Assembly (NCBI RefSeq): GCF_030247195.1
Contig: NC_080672.1
Coordinates: forward strand, 374,394,166-374,458,165
Origin: Topomyia yanbarensis
Lineage: Eukaryota; Arthropoda; Insecta; Diptera; Culicidae
Direction: 5' to 3'
DNA: 64,000 nt
The notes below the pieces were generated by a model. That model ran no database searches. It worked only from the letters and a program-made list of their open reading frames with translations, and had not been told where the DNA came from. The position numbers and the translations under genes are program-made. Shown one piece after another: positions 10,374-23,236 of this stretch (position 1 is the first letter of the stretch; every line of letters begins with the position of its first letter).

Positions 10374-10700
10374 CACGCATCGGAACAAAGGCCAATTGAA
10401 AAATACTGGGTAATTATGAAGCAGGTACTACGAAGGTATCCCAAGGAGGGCGAATTTGAGGAAAACTTGAAGAAAACTGGGTTTCCACACAAAGGCAGCC
10501 AAATGTACAGAACCCAATGAGTGGAATTAAGCGTAAGGGGCGAGCGTACGGTTATGGTATTGAAGTTGAATGAAATAAATATGCCAAGAGCTTACTGATG
10601 AGTTATATTTTATTGTCTGAAAGTTTAAAAAGGATCCGTCCACGAGGTAATTTTCTACAGTGCTTTATCCGTGATAGAATTTTATGTGGGTCACCGTTTA
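10374..10700 (+). pseudogene. ITmD37E-type transposase relic, part 2 (C-terminus and 3' end)
   Basis: Continuation of the relic at 1-136. The frame reads EQRPIEKYWVIMKQVLRRYP, where E of RPIE is the catalytic glutamate. It continues GEFEENLKKTG to a stop near 10520. Further text (about 10520-10600) still resembles the C-terminal coding end in shifted frames, followed by the GTGGGTCACC phrase near 10686 that may mark the 3' end. Confidence 0.8.
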
Positions 10701-12018
10701 CGAACGGAGATATTAAACATTTTATATTTTCATTCCTCACTTACCAGTTTTTAATACTTAAAAATTAGACCGTCACATGAAGAGCATTGCTTTACTGGTG
10801 TTTTAGGGGTAAAACTAAACTGATTTTGAATATCGGGGTATGAAACCTCATCTATGTGATTTGAGGAATTTGATTCTGAAAACATTTTGTGAATTCACTC
10901 AATAAAATTATGGATTTCAAAGTGAAAAATTTTCTAGATTTGATCTATTTAACTCATGGATTAAGCATCGCGTATACCTTCGAGGAAGATATTGAATGGT
11001 ATATTAATACACAGATCACAAGGTAATCCGTGAGATAATAGATTTTCCATATAATTCATATTCATACTACACTCGTCGAGCAACTTTATTTTTGAATTTC
11101 TAAATTCTAGCAAAAAAATTAGCTTCTTTTGCAAGATTTAGGATATTCTACTACTACTAATCTGAAACATTTGTTGAACTCCAAGCTAATTTGACGTGTG
11201 CGATGTAATTGTGTAGGTTTCAGAAGAAAAACTACTTTGTATCTGCTGTTCCTCTAAAAATAGTTTTTTTTTCATTTTTGTATACAACGGAGTCACTCAC
11301 GGAAACAAATTTAATATTACGTCCTATTTGGCCAAGACAATATTTGTAGTCCTGTAAAATTTGCAACGTTTTGTATTATGAGAAAAATGCAACTAAATAA
11401 TATTGAAACCCTGCTTTCCCCTGAAGATCAAGGGATATCCCTTCGAAACGTTGCACTATGGGAAGGCATGCGACCAAAAAATCGAAAACTACATCAGCTC
11501 CAATTTAATTCAATTCTATACTGCGCGTTTATATTCACAAGAATTAAGGAAATCCTTGTGAATCTCAGAAAAATATTTTGACTTATTTGGGCAATATGGA
11601 TGATTGAAGATAATTTTTTTTTGAAATGAGGCATCCCACGTGTTTCTTAAACTCCTCGTATTTCAATTGAATTTTGAATGAAACATGTATTCGAATATGT
11701 CATTTGAAAACTAAAAATACCTATGACAGGTTCGGCAAACGAAGCCTCTCTGAACTCTCGAAGCGAAATGCAAGTATGTTTCTTCTAACTTATAGCGAAA
11801 GTTTCAGTTGTCCATATTTCTTGTATACTGAGAACGCCTCAGTGAAGTCTCAATGGCTGTCAAAATAAGTAGTCTTTTTCGTGGTATTGATTTATATGGG
11901 AGTCATTAATTCATATCTTCGGAACGAGAATTCCGAACGAAATAATTCGCTAGCATTAAGGATAACTGGAACGAGTAAGGAATTCCACGAAGATCCGTCC
12001 GAAAATCTTTAAAATCGT
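10701..12018. other. AT-rich sequence without recognised gene
   Basis: Short open frames only (for example 11378-11581 and 11674-11868, +) with no recognisable domain. No inverted repeat or tandem structure noticed. Confidence 0.4.
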
Positions 12019-12925
12019 GACCGACCATCTTAGATTCCAATGAAACTTTACACATTTCACCGACATGGAAGACTAAACATTTTCCACAATCAGTAAGATT
12101 ATTTTGACTCAAGAGCAATTTTGTAAAAGAACGTAGACATTTCTAGGTGCATTAATTTTAAATTTTTTTGTTCGATTACTGTATTTTATACAGAAAAACT
12201 TTCTGAGAACGAGTTACATGGAATGAATATTTATGTACGAAAAAAAATATACACTGAAAAAAATGTTGTGTCATTTTTCATAAAATCAAAAAATTGTGTT
12301 AAAAATTTAAATTGCAAAAAAATACATTTTTTCTTTTTTTATACTTCGTTAACTGAAACCTAAAGAGAAAAAGAACATTTTGAACGTGATTGTGTGATGG
12401 AGACCTTATCGGTGAAAAGTTTTTCTAACAATACTTTATACATGTTTTTAAATTCCATTCTGATTGACATACAAAACTGTAATTTTATTACAGAATATAA
12501 TTCTAAGTATCGTTTTGAATCAAAAAACATTTAACAAAAATCTTCCAAAATGTGATAATTTTCGAGATATTAAAAAAAACCTTTTACCGATAAGTTCTCC
12601 ATCATACAATCGCATTCAAAATATTCCTTTTCTCTTTAGTACGAAATATAAGAAACTAGAAAAAATAAGTTTTTTTGCCATTCAAATTTTTAACACAATT
12701 TTTTGTTTTTTATGAAAAATGACAATTTTTTTCAGTGCACATTTTTTATAGCTTTGCTGTATAAAATACAGTAATTGAACAAACAATTTTTAAATTAATG
12801 CACCCTTTTAAAAAATTGCTCTCGTATCACAACATTGCAATTGTCAGAGAAAATTAAGATAATTCATAAACCGAACTCAACTTCAAAGTTTCATTCGAAT
12901 CGACGATGGTCATATTTTGTGGTCG
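12019..12925. mobile_element. Large foldback element, about 0.9 kb
   Basis: The left half (about 12019-12430) pairs with the right half (about 12560-12925). Shared landmarks in opposite orientation include TGCATTAATTT, TACTGTATTTTATACAG, TCATTTTTCATAAAA, GTGATGGAGACCTTATCGGT (paired with a diverged form near 12585-12605) and a GACCGACCA / TGGTCGG pair at the outer ends. Arms are diverged but collinear. Exact ends and target duplication were not resolved; no coding capacity. Confidence 0.65.
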
Positions 12926-13423
12926 GCCGGTTTCTCATGGGAGGGGTTCTGTAAATGAATACTTTGAAACTTTCACCTGTCTCATTCACGAATAGCATTC
13001 TCCCTCTGTCGCTCTCTTTTTAAGGGCTTGAAAGCACATCTGACCTAATTGTAGTTTACTATTTTCAATTTTGCACTAAAATATTGGAATTAAAAATTCT
13101 ATTCTGCACAAAATTCATTTTTGTTTTTGAATCTGTGACCAAAAAGATATTACTGAATTCCAAAACAATTTGAACGTTCAAATTCCCTGATAATTAATTA
13201 AGGTCCTTAAATAAAATAAAAATGCAAGATAATCGTGAACGACACCGTTAAGAACAGAAGAACGAAGATGAAAAGGTGAAAACAGAAATGAATGCTAGAA
13301 AGTGCATTGTATATTAATTAGCCATTCTTTAAGTCATGGGATTTTACTGAACATTTCAGAACATTCAGAAACAATAGTTCTCAAATTCATATAAATCATT
13401 TTACTGGTTTACTTCATTTAAAT
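12926..13423. other. Spacer, nothing recognised
   Basis: AT-rich sequence between two foldback elements. Confidence 0.4.
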
Positions 13424-13425
13424 TA

Positions 13426-13825
13426 GTTATGGAATTTGCGTTTCGACTTCGTCTCATCAGAATCCGACACTAGCTTAGTGACAGGACTAAGCTAGCGCCG
13501 GGTTGACTGCTCTAGAAAACGGAGACACAATTTGTGCTCTTGAGCAAACCCCTAGTCAAGCGGGATGTCCCGCAAAAAAATGACATCATTTTAAGCCGCC
13601 GATGAGAACTAATGAAATCGAAACATTTGGGGTTGCTTCGACGTTTCGATTTCATTAGTTTTTATCGGCTTAAAATTAGCTTCTTTTCTTGCGGCACATC
13701 GCGCTTGACTGGGGGTTTGCTCAGGAACACAAATTGGTTCTTCGTTTTTTCGGCGCTAGCTTAGTCCTGTCACTAAGCTAGTGTTGGATTCTGATGAGAC
13801 GAAGTCGAAACGCAAATTACATAAC
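13426..13825. mobile_element. 400-bp palindromic MITE (foldback), TA flanks
   Basis: Ends GTTATGGAATTTGCG and the reverse complement GTTATGTAATTTGCG are flanked by TA. The arms of about 190 bp are close to perfect, including GACTTCGTCTCATCAGAATC and CACTAGCTTAGTGACAGGAC on both sides, with a small loop near 13633-13642. A transcript through it would form a long hairpin. No coding sequence. Confidence 0.8.
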
Positions 13826-13959
13826 TATTTTAGTTATAGGTGTTGTGCTCTTCACGCGCAGAGGATCATAAAAAATTTCCTTAATGGAGAAAAAATAACT
13901 TTGACCAAAATTGTTCTCCACTAAGGAAAAATATAGCACAGCCATTTATTTTTTTTTAA

Positions 13960-14830
13960 ATTTCATGCTATATACATTTTTTTTCTGCTCATTAATTTTA
14001 TTTGTTTTGATTGATTTAATAATTTTGAATTTAAATATATGATCATTTTATTTTAATCATTTATTTTATTCAGTATTCTTTTTATTTATTTTGTTCGTTT
14101 GAGTTCATTTTATCTAATTTAGTTCCTATCATTTTTTGGATTCTTTCTGATTACTTTATTCATTTCGTGCATTTTATTCATATGGTCCATTTAACTTATT
14201 TTATTCACTGCTCTTATTTTATGCATTTTATTCAGTTTTTCCATTTTAATCATCTAATTTTTTTCAGTAATTCGTTTGATTCGTAACATTCAAATTATAA
14301 ATTTGACATAAGCTAATATTCTAATGTTAATATTTTATTAATTTTATAACTGTTTAAATAACGCTTAAAATAAAGATTTAAAGCAAAGAATTTATATCAT
14401 TGTTCATCTTTTTATTTTCATTTATTTTATCAATTATATTTATTTTGCATATTTTATTCGTTTTATTGATGTCGTTAATTTTATCCATATTATATTTATT
14501 TTATCTTTAAATTTTTTTCATCATTTCATTTGTTTTATTTTGTTATCATTTTATGTATTTTATTCATTTAATTTTACTTTTTATTTTATTAATTTTATTC
14601 AATCCTCTAATTTACTTAATTTCATCATTTTTTTTCATTTCATTCGTTTTATCCATTTTATTCATTCTATTCTTTTTATATATTTTAATTTTATTTTCTT
14701 TATTTTGTGCATTTTATTCATCCTATTTATTTATTTTATTCATTCCACTAACTCTATTCAATTTACTGTTCTTGTTTATTTTATTATTTTTTCCAGTTCA
14801 CTCATTTTATTCGATTTCTTAGTTACGTTT
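13960..14830. repeat. T-rich degenerate simple repeat (ATTTTATTC-like)
   Basis: About 0.9 kb made of variations on TTTTATTCATTTTATT. The open frames reading through it (F, I, L only) are compositional, not genes. A second, shorter tract of the same kind lies at 31860-32230. Confidence 0.8.
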
Positions 14831-15381
14831 CGACAAATTGCGAAATTAGCAACAGTTGTGAGTTGATCAGTTACACCACAAAAGTCAACACAACAGGAGC
14901 TAACGAGGAAAAACACAAACTTGGAGAAAATCGGGATAGCGTTGTCTGGCGAAATTTATCCGTCGATGATCTCTCCGTCGTAGTGGCTGCCAGCTCGATG
15001 GCTCACGAAAATGGGCATCCCCATCGGGAGAAATACCGGCTTCGAGGAACTCTCAGCAACATCTAGCCGATAATTAGGAACGAGTAGCGCCAAGAAGGAT
15101 AAGAAACGCTACAAAAGTAGTTGCAAAGAGATGTAAATCATTATGGTTCGCACCTCCGGATCGGTTCATGTCTCAACAGGAAACGCTATTTGCAGCAGAC
15201 CTGAGCAGGTCAGTTATACCGCGAAGTTTGGATACCAAGTAAGAAAAAGCAGTAATGGCGGAAACATGAACGATTAACACAAAATAACAAGAACAAGAGC
15301 ACAATCCCTACTGAAGTAGTACCTAACGTTTGCCCCGGATGTATGAGGATTGCGTTTAGGTTCAGTTGGTAGGTTTAATTA
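14831..15381. other. Unrecognised sequence of higher GC
   Basis: Higher GC than its surroundings, with a 67-codon frame at 14863-15066 (+). The phrase CAGTTA(C/T)ACC followed by C-rich text occurs twice (14869 and 15211). I recognise no domain. Confidence 0.3.
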
Positions 15382-16320
15382 GGGGAGCCCGGCGCTAGTT
15401 GGCGGTTGGGGTAAGTTGGTGGAATCCTTTTTTCTCTGTTTCTATTAGACATATAGCGCTGCCTCTTCTTGTGTACCTCAAGTTATATGAAACCAGTTAT
15501 CCAATGTGGTTTTGTTGCAAAACGATTTATTTGGTGGAAGTTGTGGGTGATATTGTGTTTTCGAGCATAACAAGTAAATTTTCTAAATTTTAAATACTTT
15601 GCGTTATTTGGGGTGATTTTCAATCTATTTCCAGAATGATTATATTTTTTGATAGCGCGTGGAGCTTTCAGTATCCATATAGATATTACATCTATCTACA
15701 AACAAAAGTTATTTTTTAAATAGTTTTTAACGAAATATGCGGTTGGGGTAAGTTGGTGGTGCTGCACGCGGGGAAAGTTGGCGGTACTATTTACAGTGCA
15801 AAAAAGCCATCAAAAAATTTTATTTCTGGAATTCACTCCAAAGTAAGAAAATCTTTTTCTTGTATATCTCGCCAATGTAGGAGACATTTATTCCGGCCAA
15901 TGGCATGAAGAATTTTGAAAATTTGCTTTCGAATAGGGAGTACACGTCAAAGTTAAAATTCTGGGGTATTGAAACTGATATAATAGCAAATGTCGCTTAA
16001 TATACAGTTTTCTCGAAAAGACATTCAGCACGTTCCAAAAGGACCCTTGAAGTAATTGAATCTCCATTTGATTGCTTAGTTTTTGGGGTATACTAACATA
16101 CCGCCAACTTACCCCGGGGCCGGGGTAAGTTGGCGGGTTTTCCGCGTCACATATTTTGACTCTAAAAATGGACAAAATGCATCAAACACTTTTAAAAGAA
16201 TCTGAGATGTTGCCAACAGTCTGCTCTTTCATGCCGCCTGTTCTATTTTGCAAGATCTACCCACATCAAAGCGACAAAAATTGAAAACTGAAAACATCGC
16301 CAACTAGCCCCGGTCTCCCC
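15382..16320. mobile_element. 939-bp inverted-repeat element with TA target
   Basis: Ends GGGGAGCCCGGCGCTAGTT and, from the right, GGGGAGACCGGGGCTAGTT are flanked by TA on both sides (15380-15381 and 16321-16322). GGGGTAAGTTGG(T/C)GG recurs inside (about 15407, 15746, 16122) and is partly palindromic near 16102-16137. A TA target fits a Tc1/mariner/pogo-type non-autonomous element. No transposase seen. Confidence 0.75.
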
Positions 16321-16322
16321 TA

Positions 16323-17099
16323 CTACAAACCAATCCGACACTACCACGAGCCAGCAGGCAGCAGTGTCTGTCGCAGATTCCATTTTGAAAACAAACATTT
16401 ATCCAATTTGTTGCGTTGCGTCGATTGGTACACGAGGCTCAACCTCCCAGGCCTCAGAAAAAATCTTCAAAGTTTGGCAGTTTTTATAAAAGAAATGAGA
16501 ATTTTCTACGCACGGACCTGTGCAAACTAATGATCCAACAGTGATATATGTAAGAAATATCTTTTCTCACTGATAAGTGGATTAAATCGGTTTTAAGTTC
16601 TGTATCTGCCAAGTCGAAATCAAATTATCGTCCAAGACTATCGCATTATCGAAAAAAATCATAACATAAGAAATCAGAAAATGTTTTAAAAAGTCGATAA
16701 AATTGCTACACAATTTTGGACACTGTCTCAAAACAGCCATTTACTTAAATGTGGCAGTTGTAATTGAAAAATCAATGATGAATATTATTTTATTGAGTAA
16801 AAATCAAGTTTTACTTGTTTTGAAGGGAAAGAATCCGTTCTTCATAATGAGAATAGTAACTCATTATTTCCAGAGGTGTTTTTTGCCATGCAATATATGC
16901 GTTATAATTGTATACATTGAATTGCAGGCGTCTTATAACTTTGTTCAATTCTACTTCTAATTTACTATTTTAATCTTTACATGATATACTGGGAATAGTA
17001 ATATTGGTACGAAATGCACTATAAAATTATTGATGTAAAATAGCGGCTAAATAAATAGAAAGTTTGAGAGGAATAATAATATTAATCGCTATTGTTATA
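16323..17099. other. AT-rich spacer with a fragment of a dispersed repeat
   Basis: Around 16530-16600 the wording AACAGTGATATATGTAAGAAAT then a GTGGATTAAATCG phrase resembles 24077-24115 and 32310-32370. Otherwise nothing recognised. Confidence 0.35.
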
Positions 17100-18250
17100 A
17101 TTTCACGGGATATTATTTATTCTCCGATGACGTAATTGGCACTAATTGCTTTCCGCTCAATCTAGTACAAGCTTGTTCCCCATAAAAAAACTGGCAATCT
17201 GGCAACCTTCCAACGTTTAACCTACCCCGCAGAGGGTTGCGTTGGTGCGCTCCGCTCAACACGTGGTGCATTAGGCAGTACTCTTCTACGTACTTCAGAT
17301 CTTCGCACCGAAACCCAAATGATATGTCTGATGCCTTCCCGCTGGGCTTTTGCGCATAGTAATTAGCCCTTCGTCGGCGGCAACGCAACAATCTCGTCCG
17401 TTTCATCTGTTTGTTGTTTTAGACAAATTGTCCAGTCATGGTACGATCGAGGTAAAAAAGGATTCTGGTTAAAATGTGAATAAAAATCCGGAGCTCAGCT
17501 GCACCGAGTGAAGCAGCTCCTTTTTCGACTTTTAAAACCACTCGATGGTGCGCAAGATGGTAGCATTGCGATAAAATTACCTTCTTCGGTTTGGAATTGC
17601 AGAAACGTCTTCGCACAATGATGAACGATGGATTGACGCGGACAGGTTGATTTCACCATATTCAGCACAAAAAACCTGATGACAACGGTACGGAAGATGC
17701 AGTCCAGCTTGAAACAGAAGGGATCATTGACTTGTTTGGGTGCTGCTGCTGCATGCCTGTCTAACCGTACAAATGACAACCGCACAAATTGGAATGCTGT
17801 TTTTTACGCGGCCGGCAACGGATAAACATACGTGGGATGTTGTCTATATTGCTTCGCGATTCAAGTTCACGCTACAGGTATCCTCTCGTATAATAAGTAT
17901 CCGGCTAGTTTGCTAGCGCCTACTCCCGGTAGAGTTTGTTGTGGTTTTTTCGCCCACGGGTACTATGCGTCGTGAAGAGCCAGCCCAGACAGCGAGGCGC
18001 GAGTTAGTAACGCAGCCAGCCCCTACAGCGACGGATGAAATCGTGATGGGGCGGAAAATCAAACCGACTGGCTTTTAGTATATCACCTACGGGCTGTAAT
18101 AGCCTCCAACGGTGGGGAAACATGGCCTGAAGATACGGCTGCACGCGACTAACGATTATTGCTTTGTGCTTGTTGGTTGGATCCCATGCTGCGGTTTGTT
18201 GTGGTAGGTCGGCTACTGGTGGAAGATTGATTGATGATTAGATTTTGTAC
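17100..18250. other. GC-richer block with open frames, function unknown
   Basis: Minus-strand open frames at 17113-17406 (begins MKRTRLLRCRRRRANYYAQK) and 17495-17785 have real codon variety but no domain that I recognise and no clear splice context. This could be a decayed gene, a 5' untranslated region or a repeat. I do not call a gene. Confidence 0.3.
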
Positions 18251-19234
18251 TCAGTTCGACGATTGCTGGGTTATTAGACTGATTTGAACCTGCATATGTC
18301 ACGTCAGTTTAGTTTATTATGATTGATGCATACTGGTCAGCTCAATCCATCAGCGATGTCTGATTTAACGCAAGTTGAAATAGGGTGACTATTTGAAAGA
18401 TTTTATTTTCTTTCTACTTATTCATAGTTCTGCCGAAACCATGGTAAGTAACGGTCGAAACTCTGTATCTTGTCCCATGCTTTTCTATAATTGCAACTGA
18501 TACGCAACTGAAGGGTATCGTCGTTGTTTATGGTTCCCGTCCTGTGGACGGATATGTTCAAAACAAAACAAAGAAATCATTATTTAGTTCAACGCGACTC
18601 TCTGCAATCGATTGCAAACAATGCATGCCTTGTGCCCGGTGACAGGACGAGACAAATCGTATGGCAGTCGCAAGCCCACTTCTCGACCAGCTCATAATTT
18701 AAATAGATTAGGTCTGCAGCATCAACAACTTGAGCACTGGCTGTGGCTTCGAAGATCCTGAAATTTCACAATGATAGCGAATTATAGAACTTGCGGGTCT
18801 CCATACAGTATTTGATGGTTTGCTATATATTTTCCAACGAATTGAATCAATTCGCAATCTAATTTATCGATATTTTAGAAAAAAAAATATAGATAAAATA
18901 AAGCGTTTTTGCTTCAATGAAAATTTGGAGAGAACATTTAATTACGCATCTGACGACCTGTTTATCATCGAGTTCGGTTGAAAAGTGCTTAAGTTATTCG
19001 ATTTTTCATGAATTAAAAACTTGCTTGCATGAACATTTATGGGTCATACACAATTTTCAAAAAATCGATGGTCTTTTCTTTGATTGCGTAGGGCAACCCG
19101 AGGCCATTAAGACCGTGGAGGTAATTCAGACCCCCCCCCATTTTCTCAGAAAATCGTAAGACTTCCTGACTGTCATACATATTCGTGTAAGCGCCATTCT
19201 GAGAAATTAATTTTGACAGAAGAATCTCATTCTA
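18251..19234. other. No gene recognised
   Basis: AT-rich; no inverted repeat, tandem repeat or domain noticed. Confidence 0.3.
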
Positions 19235-19530
19235 TAGGTTTTTACATTTCTTATAAAAGAAATGTATAGAATTCGCTCAAACTTTCAAGATTTTTTCCGA
19301 GGCCCGGAGGGCCGAGTCTTATATACCAATCGACTCAGCTCGACGATTTGGGACAATGTCTGTGTGTGTGTGTGTGACTGTGTGTGTGTGTGTATGTAAC
19401 GGACAAATTCTCATTCGTGTTTCTCAGCAATGGCTGAACCGATCTTATCCAAACTAATTTTAAATGAAAGAACTAAAAAACAGTATGAACGCTATTAATT
19501 TGTTTTTGATTTTGATGTTTGGTTTCCAAG
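19235..19530 (+). repeat. Dispersed mosquito-type repeat, copy 1, with TG microsatellite
   Basis: CATTTCTTATAAAAGAAATG is followed by GGCCCGGAGGGCCGAGTC, the phrase CCAATCGACTCAGCTCGACG, a TG run at 19359-19397 and TCTCAGCAATGGCTGAACCG. The same order of landmarks recurs in diverged form at 20795-21010. Probably a high-copy non-autonomous element. Confidence 0.6.
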
Positions 19531-20789
19531 ATATGAATGATTGAATGCGTAAAAATGGCGTTTTTTGCAGTTTTTCAAAATTATCTGCCGAAATTGACAA
19601 TATAGATTAACAATTTATATGTTTTTAGACAGCTTCAACGAATACCTTTCGAACAAGCTATAGATTGTTGAAATCGGACTATTATCAAAAGAGATATTTA
19701 ACATTAAATGCGGACGAAAGATTTTTATCATTTTCCATTGCCAGAAATATGACCAAAAACATGTAATCTGTTATTAACGCCAAAACGGCTTATTTTAGGT
19801 CAATAGTATCTTCGGAGAATTTAATGGAGGTAATATGCCCTTTCTTTTGGTATTGTGCTTTTGCTGATTAATCCCCCTATGAGCGAGATATTTTCACAAA
19901 TTTTCTTAGAAGTGATTATATCGAAATGATGCCTTCAACAAATTTGTAGCTCTTACTTTTGCGAATAACTTTACTGAAGACTTCAAATATCTATTTTGAA
20001 TACTTTAAAAGTTATGGCTTGTTGTTTGTTGATTACTCTTTGTCGCCTATTTATTGTTCAATATAGTAATAATCCATTGAAATAAGCCAAACATTATTTC
20101 GATAAAACGAATTTTGTATTTCATTTTTCTATCTACAACCGCTAGAAATAATCACCCAACACTTCCAAGTTGTCTGGAAGGAACTTGATAACTTATCAGT
20201 GCAAAAATGTTCATTTGTACGAACCTTCTGACTGCAATTTTTCTAACTTATAACCATCGGATCGATCTGAAACATATCGGAAAATGAAAAGCGAAATAAA
20301 TAACTCCAAGAAACGACGTAGCCAAGAGAAGGTTTTGGGGTTTAATACCATAAAACTCCCCCTCCCCCCACCACACAAAAAAATTGGATTGAAGTTGAAA
20401 ATTTATTGATGCTGACTGATTTAATTCAATATTACAATAACAATTATCTGATCCGTAGATTGATAACCTGTTGTTGTAAACATCATGAGGACTTTTGATA
20501 AATTGTCGGAATGGGGTCCTGATATGTAACTGATCTATTGGTCTTGTTTTCACAATTGTCTAATTGCATCAATATCAAATTCCTGCCTGAAAACATTCCA
20601 ATAGAAAATTCCAGAGTTCTGTAATCAATCATAATCCTCACATTTATTTTCAAATTGAGCTCATTTTTGTAGAAATGTACTGTAATAAGGGTCTTTATTT
20701 AATAGGAAGCGAAGTTAAAATTGATTTAATCTCTATGAAACATAGAACTGCTCACCAAAAAAATGCATAACTTTCAACATTTGCTAAAA
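19531..20789. other. Probably continuing repeat body, no gene
   Basis: AT-rich sequence after the repeat landmarks; no coding signal. Confidence 0.3.
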
Positions 20790-21260
20790 ATGTTTTTGCC
20801 TTTCTCATTCACTCTAAAATTCGTCAATCTAATCCCGACCCGTAGAGCCGTGTGTCATATGCCAATCGACTGAGTTCGTCGAGATCGGAAAATGTCTGTG
20901 TGTGTGTATGTATGTGTGTATGTGGAAAAAAATGTGACCTCCGTTTCTCAGAGATGGCTGAACCGATTTGCACAAAGTTAATCTCAAATGAAAGGTACAA
21001 CATTCCCATCGACTGCTATTGATTTTTTTATTGATTGGACTTCCGGTTCCGGAGTTACGAGTTGAAAAGTACAATCACACAGCAAATTCCCATATAAACT
21101 GAAATGAAAAAATTTCAAAATAAAATTTGTATTTTTGATGCCAAATGACTTTAAAATGCATGAAACATTGAGATGTTTGACAAAAATTGACTTCTTTGGA
21201 CTTTGGTACATTTTTGCCTTTCTCATATAGAAAGGTTATGCAATCACTCCAAAAATCGTC
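20790..21260 (+). repeat. Dispersed mosquito-type repeat, copy 2
   Basis: TTTTTGCCTTTCTCATT opens this copy and TTTTTGCCTTTCTCATATAG recurs near its end (about 21211). Inside are CCAATCGACTGAGTTCGTCG, a TG-rich run (20894-20922) and TCTCAGAGATGGCTGAACCG, matching copy 1 in order. Confidence 0.6.
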
Positions 21261-23232
21261 AATCATACTTTAAAATTAAAACTAGTTTAAAATTTCTTAA
21301 CAAGTTGAACATTTTCGGCAGAACCTGGACCTCCCGGATCTTTCTCCATGATCCGCTGCTGGTTTCAAGCGATATTTCAATATCACATAGTATCTCAAGA
21401 TCGTGGTTGTCGATTCATTGTATGTATGTGCAAATCGTACTGAACATGTAATATTCATTTCCACCATTGTGTTGAACATAACCAGCCATGGAATCGTAGT
21501 CTGGACAAATGAGACAAGCACAATTGCACCATTAGGTGGATTGAAACAGGTTTTTATTTTGAGAATGCGTCGAGTTGAGACGAAAACGTAATATGATTAA
21601 TAACGAGAATAACACTTTCCGAATGTAGAGATAAATTTATGAAAAATGACAATTTCCATTCGACTCTAGCAGGTCCTGATCGATTTTGATGAGTATTTGA
21701 TTTTTGTTGTATGACCAATTATATGTATAGGTCAAATGTTCAAAAACAGTAATTTAAGGCCAAGATAACATCGTTTTGAAACCGCCAATTTCGGAGGTTT
21801 AGTATCTTCGATGAGTTTTACAAACGTTAAACAGCGCATCATTTGATAAAATAATTTTGACGGTATATCGTCCAAGAAGTATTTATGGTGAATTTTCTCA
21901 GGTTAATATTCATGACTACAATAAAGTCTCAAAAAATTCGCTAAAGACACGAACTCTGTTACTATTTTCTGAAAAATTACTTCTGCATAATTTTAAAACT
22001 TCAAAAATTACGGTTTCGGAATTATGCCGTTTGGACAGTATGATCGATTTTCACCAAACCGAATTTCTGGCTACGCCGCTGACTTAAAGTAAGTAGAAAC
22101 AAAGTCGTTCTACACTCGTTCACAAGAAACTTCTTCGAATGCTGAATATCTATTATAACACATTGAAACCCCGATTTTATCAGCCAAATATGAACATATG
22201 TTTGATGGGCTTTGGCAGACGAACAAGACCGAATTCGAGTAAATTCTTTCTTGGGCATGTTTTCCTTATCATGAAGATATGCGAAATATGCGAAAATAAA
22301 AAGTTCATCATAATCAGAAATAGTTATCAGACTACATCAAGGGACGAGAAGAATATTTTAATAGCTTCAGTTTATTATGGAGAAAAAAAATTGCCTGATT
22401 TAGCCAATGTCCTCATTTTGTCACCCTAAAATACACCATGAGACTGATAAAAATGGGTCTTTATTGTATGTATTATTCGCTGTGTTTCACATTAATAGGT
22501 ACATTTCTTTTTTGGAGATTTTTTTATTGCATCGAACTACAACAATTTTTAGGTAGTTTTCAAGGGGTTATTTTATAGACTTCTTCCAAAATTTGGCGAA
22601 CCTATTCCAATTTGTATACCAATTAATTGGTATACTGAAGGGTTTATATGTTGCAGATAGAGAAAATACTGAAATTTTCAGCTTTTTTCCTACACAATAT
22701 TACGAAAGCTTATTAAACAATTTTTCCTAATAAGTTTGTGAAAATTATAAACTATTTGAAATTTTTTAATAGTTTTATTTTTTATTTCACCGTGATTTTT
22801 TAATAAATAGTGACCATTGCTTCACAACGTAGTCTATTTCTCATGGCTTGCGGTGAGCACGATCTCTCGAATTGCTGAACTGAAAATTATGGAATAGAAA
22901 TTAATTTTTAGTATCCTTTACAGACCCGCTGGTGCCCTAAAACGATTTCGCTAGATTTTCAGAGCACTGTGCACCCAGTGCATTAACGCAAGTGACGGAA
23001 GGTTATCGAAAAGTTTCGTGAAAATGAAAATTCCAGTAATGATGATGATTTTCCCAAACGGTTCGTTTTCGTGAGGTTTTTATTTGTTCTTTGGCATTAG
23101 GATTAGCGATAATAATTCAAATCAAGGATACTACTGGGAAGTCACCTTTAGAAAAAGTCGATGTCGAAGTAAAATTTGAAACTATGCACGCATGCACTTC
23201 AGATATAGCGTGATATCAGGAGCTGCGATTTC
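21261..23232. other. No gene recognised
   Basis: AT-rich; short frames only. Nothing with a domain or splice structure was seen on either strand. Confidence 0.3.
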
Positions 23233-23236
23233 ATTT

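Noticed and set aside
14540..14866. Hydrophobic open frames that look like membrane proteins
   Set aside because: They are products of a T-rich simple repeat (only F, I, L, S).
17113..17785. Minus-strand frames with plausible codon use
   Set aside because: No domain, no clear splice sites and no relation to neighbours; described as an unknown block.
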